Assembly (NCBI RefSeq): GCF_040054535.1
Contig: NC_090778.1
Span: 8,688,001-8,752,000, forward strand
DNA: 64,000 nucleotides
Source of the DNA: Antennarius striatus
Lineage: Eukaryota > Chordata > Actinopteri > Lophiiformes > Antennariidae
Direction: 5' to 3'
Under the pieces are notes generated by a model. It searched no databases, had not been told where the DNA came from, and saw nothing but the letters and a program-made list of their open reading frames with translations. Shown here piece by piece: positions 61,787 through 64,000 of this stretch (within the stretch, counting starts at the first letter, position 1; each line of letters starts with the position of its first letter). A program made the position numbers and the translations under genes.

Positions 61787-63741
61787 TGTATATACAGAAA
61801 ATCTCCAAGATTATAAAATACAGATTAAAATAAAGTAAATTAAAACCAAGTTGCTTCTTCCTCGTGCACCAAAGGAACCCACCTGTCCAAACACCATGAC
61901 ATCAAACCTGATCCCGAAGGCTTTATACAGAGTTCGCTCCTCCACTCCATTCACTGTGTTGTACTTTGCATACCTGATGAGATGATACATGAGATAAATA
62001 TTAGAAAAATAAGGTTGAGATCGTTTAGTGATTGACTAAAAATAGCCAACGTTCCTTTTTACTCAACCTGCTGATGTTGACCTTTGACCCTCACTAACCT
62101 GAAGTTCAGGCCTGGGAAGAGGGTCTTGTTGCTCTCTTTCTCATCCAGCCGTCTGAAGGAGTACTTGGGAAGACAGCTCAGCATCAGTGGGTCCAGGTTG
62201 CAGTCCCACTTGATTAGTATGCCTATGACGCCTCCCTGTGGTCAACAGAGGAAATGAACAAACACTGTTGGGCGGTTTAGAAAAACTGTCGCCATTGAAA
62301 GTAAAATCTCATTGAAGTACAAGAATTTGGTATAATTCCAAATCTTGCACACCCATAACAAAAGTACCAAATCTTGATTTTCACAATAGATTTATCAACT
62401 GTTGTTACAAGAGATTTTGTGTGGGCCTCTTTCAAGAAATCAATACAAACAGGGCTCGAATGTTGATCAGGGAAAAAAATGTGCTCTGAACTGTCAAGAA
62501 ATGTCAACTCAATGTTCATAACTTTGTATTTTACATAAAAACACAATAATACTTCTATGGTAATTCTATTATTAGGGTAATAATTGACTTTCTTCTTCAA
62601 AAAGGAATGTTTTCTGTCTTAGCTTGTTTCATCTTCAACTAGTCTCTTTCTAAGGCTGGCAGTTGGTTCCTAAAGTCAAGGAAAAATGGAAAATCCACAC
62701 ACATCCTCAACCACATAAGAATTGGGAAAATTCAGACCAGTGGTATCACAATCTTGATCTATTCCTGAGATATGGTGCTGAATAACAGCCAGTGTGTACA
62801 CAGAACATTATACTGTCACATACATTACATAATACTGTTGAATACAAAACCACCATCATCATTTTAACTAACTCAATGTAATTTATTGACTAATAGCCAA
62901 ACTTCTGTCAATCATTAACCTCCAAATGGACAAATCTGAAATTCCCTCAAAACACTCATATATATATATATATATATATATTGGGATATTGTGTTCATAA
63001 GAAGGAGACAGAAGAACAAAGAGAGGCATGAAAAGAGTTTAGGTCACCCGCTACGACCATCAGTAACTTATTCATCGGTGATTGTGGACAGAGGTACAAA
63101 GAAAGTCCCCTACAAAACAAACTCATCAGAAACAGTAAGAGACTGACTCCTACCTCTACTGCCATCTCAGAGAACTTCTCTCCTGCCTGTTGAACAATGT
63201 CTCCCAGTCTGAAGATGGGGCAGAGTGAGTCGTTTCCTCTCTGACAGCTCCTCAGGTAGACGTCATTCATCGGTGGGAGGATGTTCCTTCTGGAAGACAA
63301 AAATAGATGGTGACATTCCCAGACAGCTCTTCACACTGTTGGAAAGTGATGAAATGTGAACCTTTGGGAATGTCATTCCTTGAAATTACTTCAAAGTGTC
63401 CATAGCTTTTTTTAAACACGATTTTATTTATATTACTTTAAAATGCAGAGAAATAATACAGCGATATATATCTTTAAACTTTAGAATGAAGAAAAAGGGA
63501 ATGAATAAAGCAGATTCTTTTTTTGTACAAAATACAATTAAATGATGACCAGCTAATTCCTCACAGCTAACTATTGGAAAAGGACTTGAGAAACATTTTC
63601 AACCTCCAGTTGAGAGTTGAGTTTGTTGCCCCAGTAGCTTCAACCCTGAAGCAGCCTCACCGGATGTAGTTGAAGGCAGGAAACCTGATGTTGTTCTTGA
63701 TGAGGACGGTGAAGTTCTCAGCTGCTGCCAGCAGAGCAGGC
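52492..63741 (-). CDS. p2rx7: P2RX7, ATP-gated cation channel, 3' eight coding exons (partial gene)
   Basis: The joined exons 63741-63661, 63289-63154, 62235-62099, 61973-61883, 61696-61631, 60461-60357, 53669-53562 and 52980-52492 give 1,213 nt. All junctions are GT-AG and phases agree, encoding 403 residues to a TAA. By comparison with mammalian P2RX7 they are exons 6-13; exons 1-5 (N-terminus, TM1, upper ectodomain) lie beyond 64000. P2X7 is a trimeric plasma-membrane channel opened by high extracellular ATP. Ligand residues are present: the Asn and Arg of LNFR at the exon 8/9 junction and Lys in [12 protein letters not shown]. The TM2 gate motif GSTLSY is intact. The long tail with SLQDVKP and the Cys-rich ballast domain separates it from P2X4 and P2X5. 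The juxtamembrane cysteine cluster of mammals is mostly absent. Intron 11 (6,687 bp) is filled with transposons. Confidence 0.95.
53562..53669 (-). CDS. p2rx7: P2RX7 exon 12, 108 nt, cytoplasmic tail
   Basis: The acceptor is gtgtcttgcag and the donor gtaaac. The 36 codons include [18 protein letters not shown] and [24 protein letters not shown] and SLQDVK align with the mammalian P2X7 tail. It is reached only after the 6.7-kb transposon-filled intron. Confidence 0.94.
53700..53970 (+). repeat. TCAAGGTCA-bearing dispersed repeat, copy 2, in P2RX7 intron 11
   Basis: It opens with catctcgcgaagcggtgatg, then tgtgtgttcgtccgtccacc, atctttacaaccgttgcaga and cgaggtcaaggtcaaatttc, and ends gatcaaagctagtgctttga. 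The same order appears in reverse at 25803-26205. One exact TCAAGGTCA lies at 53857-53865. Confidence 0.75.
53971..54205 (-). mobile_element. tRNA-derived SINE fragment, minus strand
   Basis: The text tagcgggtcacggggagctt, gggcatgaggcgggacaaac, actccgggtgcgacgc and actatgggcaatctggaaca matches the SINE at 16248-16586. Its tRNA-like head is missing beyond about 54147, where unrelated sequence begins, shortly before the LINE. Confidence 0.7.
54220..56394 (+). CDS. LINE ORF2 fragment: reverse transcriptase plus C-terminal domain, 724 codons open
   Basis: The frame is open from 54220 to TGA at 56392-56394. It has no ATG at its start, because the element is 5'-truncated, so residue numbers count from 54220. 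The first residues ([22 protein letters not shown]) are the end of the APE endonuclease, including its final His. RT motifs: [13 protein letters not shown] near 263, [49 protein letters not shown] at 383-393, [10 protein letters not shown] at 444-453 and FADD at 474-477. The C-terminal part has the [20 protein letters not shown] and [12 protein letters not shown] segments. It has an intact catalytic core but cannot be autonomous without the endonuclease. It lies opposite in strand to P2RX7. Confidence 0.92.
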   Translation: MCNLKEISDCKVVVGESVAKQHRMVVCRMTLVVRKMKRAKAEQKTKWWKLKKEECCRTFRKELRQALGGQEVLPDDWTTTANVIRETGRRVLGVSSGRRVDKETWWWNEEVQECIQRKRLAKRKWDTERTEESRQEYREMQRKVKVEVAKAKQEAYDDLYARLDSKEGETDLYRLARQRDRDGKDVQQVRVIKDRDGRLLTGASSVMGRWKEYFEELMNVENEREQRLEQVTVVDQDVAKISQDEVRRALKRMKSGKAVGPDDIPVEVWKCVGEVAVEFLTGLFNRILDSEKMPEEWRRSVLVPIFKNKGDVQSCGNYRGIKLMSHTMKLWERVVEARLRAEVNICEQQYGFMPKKSTTDAVFALRMLIEKYREGQRELHCVFVDLEKAYDRVPREELWYCMRKSGVAEKYVRTVQDMYEDCKTVVRCAVGVTEEFKVEVGLHQGSALSPFLFAMVMDRLTDEVRQESPWTMMFADDIVICSESREQVEEKLERWRFVLERRGMKVSRSKTEYMCVNEREPSGIVRLEGEEIKKVEDFKYLGSTVQSNGECGKEVKKRVQAGWNGWRKVSGVMCDRRVSAKMKGKVYKTVVRPAMLFGLETVSLKKRQETELEVAEMKMLRFSLGVTRKDRIRNEYIRGTAHVRGLGDKVREARLRWFGHVQRRDSEYIGRRMLSFELPGRRPRGRPKRRFMDVMREDMKVVGVREEDSKDRARWRKLIRCGDP
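54225..56420 (+). mobile_element. RTE-like LINE, 5'-truncated, young, with 15-bp target duplication
   Basis: The direct repeat agaggtgtaggtgtg lies at 54210-54224 and 56418-56432. The 3' end is cgctgtggcgacccctgaag, then aaaagccgaaaggaaaagaa. The body carries an unbroken frame through reverse transcriptase and C-terminal domain, so the insertion is recent. The endonuclease and ORF1 are missing. Assignment to the RTE clade rests on the RT motifs, the basic C-terminal [11 protein letters not shown] block and the short-repeat tail. Confidence 0.93.
56478..58657 (-). mobile_element. RTE-like LINE, minus strand, main part
   Basis: This reads as the same family as 54225-56420 in reverse. The minus-strand frames 58923-58000, 57971-57747, 57768-57508, 57480-57145 and 57158-56610 together cover the end of the endonuclease ([19 protein letters not shown]), the RT with [21 protein letters not shown] and FADD (written MFADDFVI here), and most of the C-terminal domain. 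Several shifts break it. It lacks the last 120 bp or so of the family 3' end, so its boundary near 56478 is not a normal LINE terminus. A 17-bp direct duplication (ccttctaccaatatatt) lies near 56542-56575. Confidence 0.9.
58658..59559. mobile_element. hAT-like non-autonomous transposon with 8-bp target duplication
   Basis: The left end cagtggttcttacccttg and the right end, in reverse, cagtggttcttaacctggg form terminal inverted repeats. Flanking 8-mers are ctacagcc (58650-58657) and ctatagcc (59560-59567), one mismatch. An 8-bp duplication and CAG-type ends fit the hAT superfamily. The 902-bp body has no transposase and holds a smaller element at 58768-58990. The insertion splits the endonuclease of the minus-strand LINE. 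Confidence 0.82.
58768..58990. mobile_element. TA-type 'ataaggcgcacc' element, short copy 3
   Basis: The left end acaatattttccgcaatata continues aggtgcaccggattataagg and cgcacc. The right end in reverse reads acagtattttctgcaac. Two internal repeats of tcaatgaatggcctattttt / tcaatgaatggtctatttta are present. It is a short relative of the elements at 1684 and 12330, nested in the hAT-like element. Confidence 0.7.
59560..59832 (-). mobile_element. RTE-like LINE, minus strand, endonuclease part
   Basis: This continues the LINE at 56478-58657 beyond the hAT-like insertion. Minus-strand reading gives [54 protein letters not shown] and [19 protein letters not shown] is the conserved endonuclease site. 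There is a frameshift near 59763-59775. The LINE stops at about 59832, so it is 5'-truncated within the endonuclease. Confidence 0.88.
59833..60240 (+). repeat. TCAAGGTCA-bearing dispersed repeat, copy 3, with about three internal units
   Basis: Units of about 120-130 bp start with catatctcaggaaccgcata-like text, then agatagaaagattaaacaaa, attcagggaggcaaggggat, and end tcaaggtcaaattt. Three exact TCAAGGTCA motifs are present (59926-59934 minus, 60070-60078 minus, 60088-60096 plus). The end ggtgtcgcaggatgttgca matches the boundary of copy 1 in reverse. Confidence 0.8.
60357..60461 (-). CDS. p2rx7: P2RX7 exon 11, 105 nt, end of TM2 and juxtamembrane segment
   Basis: The acceptor is gacctttcaaccag and the donor gtaaca. 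The 35 codons run [20 protein letters not shown] and then [15 protein letters not shown]. The helix end ILIDWLIGT and the Asp match the family. The mammalian exon is about 45 nt longer and encodes a cluster of palmitoylated Cys; only one Cys is present here. Confidence 0.93.
61631..61696 (-). CDS. p2rx7: P2RX7 exon 10, 66 nt, start of TM2
   Basis: The acceptor is gatttatttttcag and the donor gtgaga. The 22 codons are [20 protein letters not shown] plus AL. This is the outer half of the second membrane helix, with the pore-lining GSTLSY that forms the gate in P2X7. Confidence 0.96.
61724..61785. repeat. (GT)n microsatellite in P2RX7 intron 9
   Basis: About 30 TG units between exons 9 and 10. 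Confidence 0.97.
61883..61973 (-). CDS. p2rx7: P2RX7 exon 9, 91 nt
   Basis: The acceptor is tcatctcatcag and the donor gtgggt. It encodes [20 protein letters not shown] then [10 protein letters not shown]. The Lys in LYKAFG is the conserved ATP-phosphate contact. The first base completes the Arg begun in exon 8. Confidence 0.96.
62099..62235 (-). CDS. p2rx7: P2RX7 exon 8, 137 nt
   Basis: The acceptor is ctgttgaccacag and the donor gttagt, slightly off consensus. It encodes [15 protein letters not shown], then [16 protein letters not shown] and TLFPGLNF. The DC ... SC pair is the second visible ectodomain disulfide. The Asn and the split Arg of LNFR are ATP-contact positions in P2X receptors. 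Confidence 0.96.
62957..62982. repeat. Short (AT)n microsatellite
   Basis: Twelve to thirteen TA units in P2RX7 intron 7. Confidence 0.95.
63154..63289 (-). CDS. p2rx7: P2RX7 exon 7, 136 nt
   Basis: The acceptor is ttttgtcttccag and the donor gtagga. It encodes [15 protein letters not shown] then [20 protein letters not shown] and EMAVE. The two Cys form one of the conserved ectodomain disulfides. CPIFRLGDI is a P2X family signature. Ends on a complete codon. Confidence 0.96.
63661..63741 (-). CDS. p2rx7: P2RX7 exon 6, 81 nt
   Basis: The acceptor is tctctcaccacag and the donor gtgagg. It encodes [20 protein letters not shown] and then PAFNYI, with an N-glycosylation site in NFT. The 81-nt length is the usual exon 6 size in P2X genes. 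The first base completes a codon from exon 5, and the last two bases (cg) join the next exon to make Arg. Confidence 0.95.
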
Positions 63742-63775
63742 CTGTGGTGAGAGAGCAATGAACACACAGTACATA

Positions 63776-63808
63776 GACAAACAAACAAACAAACAAACAA
63801 ACAAACAA
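63776..63808. repeat. (AAAC)n microsatellite
   Basis: About seven ACAA units just upstream (in transcript sense) of P2RX7 exon 6. Confidence 0.95.
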
Positions 63809-64000
63809 AACACACTGTTCAGTCTGACCATCTGTTGGATGTGATGGTGTTGATGTATTTTAGCCAAGGAGTGCACATGTAGACATTTTATGCATTAGAC
63901 ATTATGGTGCTCAAAAACAAAAATAAATAAGTATTTCTGGAAGTCACACATTTGCAGGATCACTTCATGTTGTCTGATACAGTCAATTAATTCCTATATA
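63809..64000. other. P2RX7 intron 5, right edge of window
   Basis: No exon 5 is present before the end of the window. The minus-strand reading shows only intron-like sequence. Confidence 0.6.

Overview
This is an AT-rich vertebrate nuclear window, almost certainly from a teleost fish and probably a spiny-rayed one. The evidence is protein-coding genes split by GT-AG introns, a Rex3 retrotransposon, RTE-like and L2/CR1-like LINEs, Tc1/mariner- and hAT-type DNA elements, tRNA-derived SINEs and many long (CA)n, (TC)n, (GATA)n and (TGAA)n microsatellites. There is no operon-like gene packing and no bacterial or phage signature.

Two host genes are supported, both on the minus strand. The first is an intronless coding exon for the orphan class-A receptor GPR21 (32883-33941, 352 aa), preceded by a good splice acceptor 7 nt before its ATG, so a non-coding first exon upstream is likely. 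The second is the 3' two thirds of the ATP-gated channel P2RX7. Its eight coding exons run from 63741 down to 52492 and splice in phase to 403 residues: lower ectodomain, second membrane segment, cytoplasmic tail and the Cys-rich ballast domain found only in P2X7. Its first exons lie beyond the right edge of the window.

Most of the rest is intergenic sequence with layered transposons. At 7.2-8.4 kb a 1.1-kb LINE-tail insertion has a 13-bp target duplication. At 9.68-10.18 kb a perfect 54-bp palindrome abuts a 450-bp interstitial (TTAGGG)n tract. At 12.3-16.75 kb a TA-flanked DNA element holds an RTE-like LINE, which holds an L2-like LINE, plus a SINE with its own 11-bp duplication. At 18.9-26.2 kb there are Tx1-like LINE pieces, two copies of a TA-flanked MITE, a Tc1 remnant and the first copy of a repeat carrying TCAAGGTCA motifs. 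At 43.9-50.4 kb there are RTE, L2, Rex3, Tc1 and SINE remnants.

The 6.7-kb P2RX7 intron at 53670-60356 is the most structured part of the window. It contains a 5'-truncated but open LINE on the plus strand (724-codon reading frame, 15-bp target duplication), facing an opposite-strand relative of the same family. The two form an inverted repeat with arms of about 2 kb. The minus-strand copy is itself split by a 902-bp hAT-like element with 8-bp target duplications, which carries a further nested element. Copies of the TCAAGGTCA repeat lie at both ends of the intron.

I found no CRISPR array, no functional tRNA or rRNA gene and no convincing new multi-gene system. The main leads are the palindrome-telomere-repeat junction, the inverted LINE pair inside P2RX7, the P2X7 tail that lacks most of the mammalian cysteine anchor, and the TCAAGGTCA repeat family.
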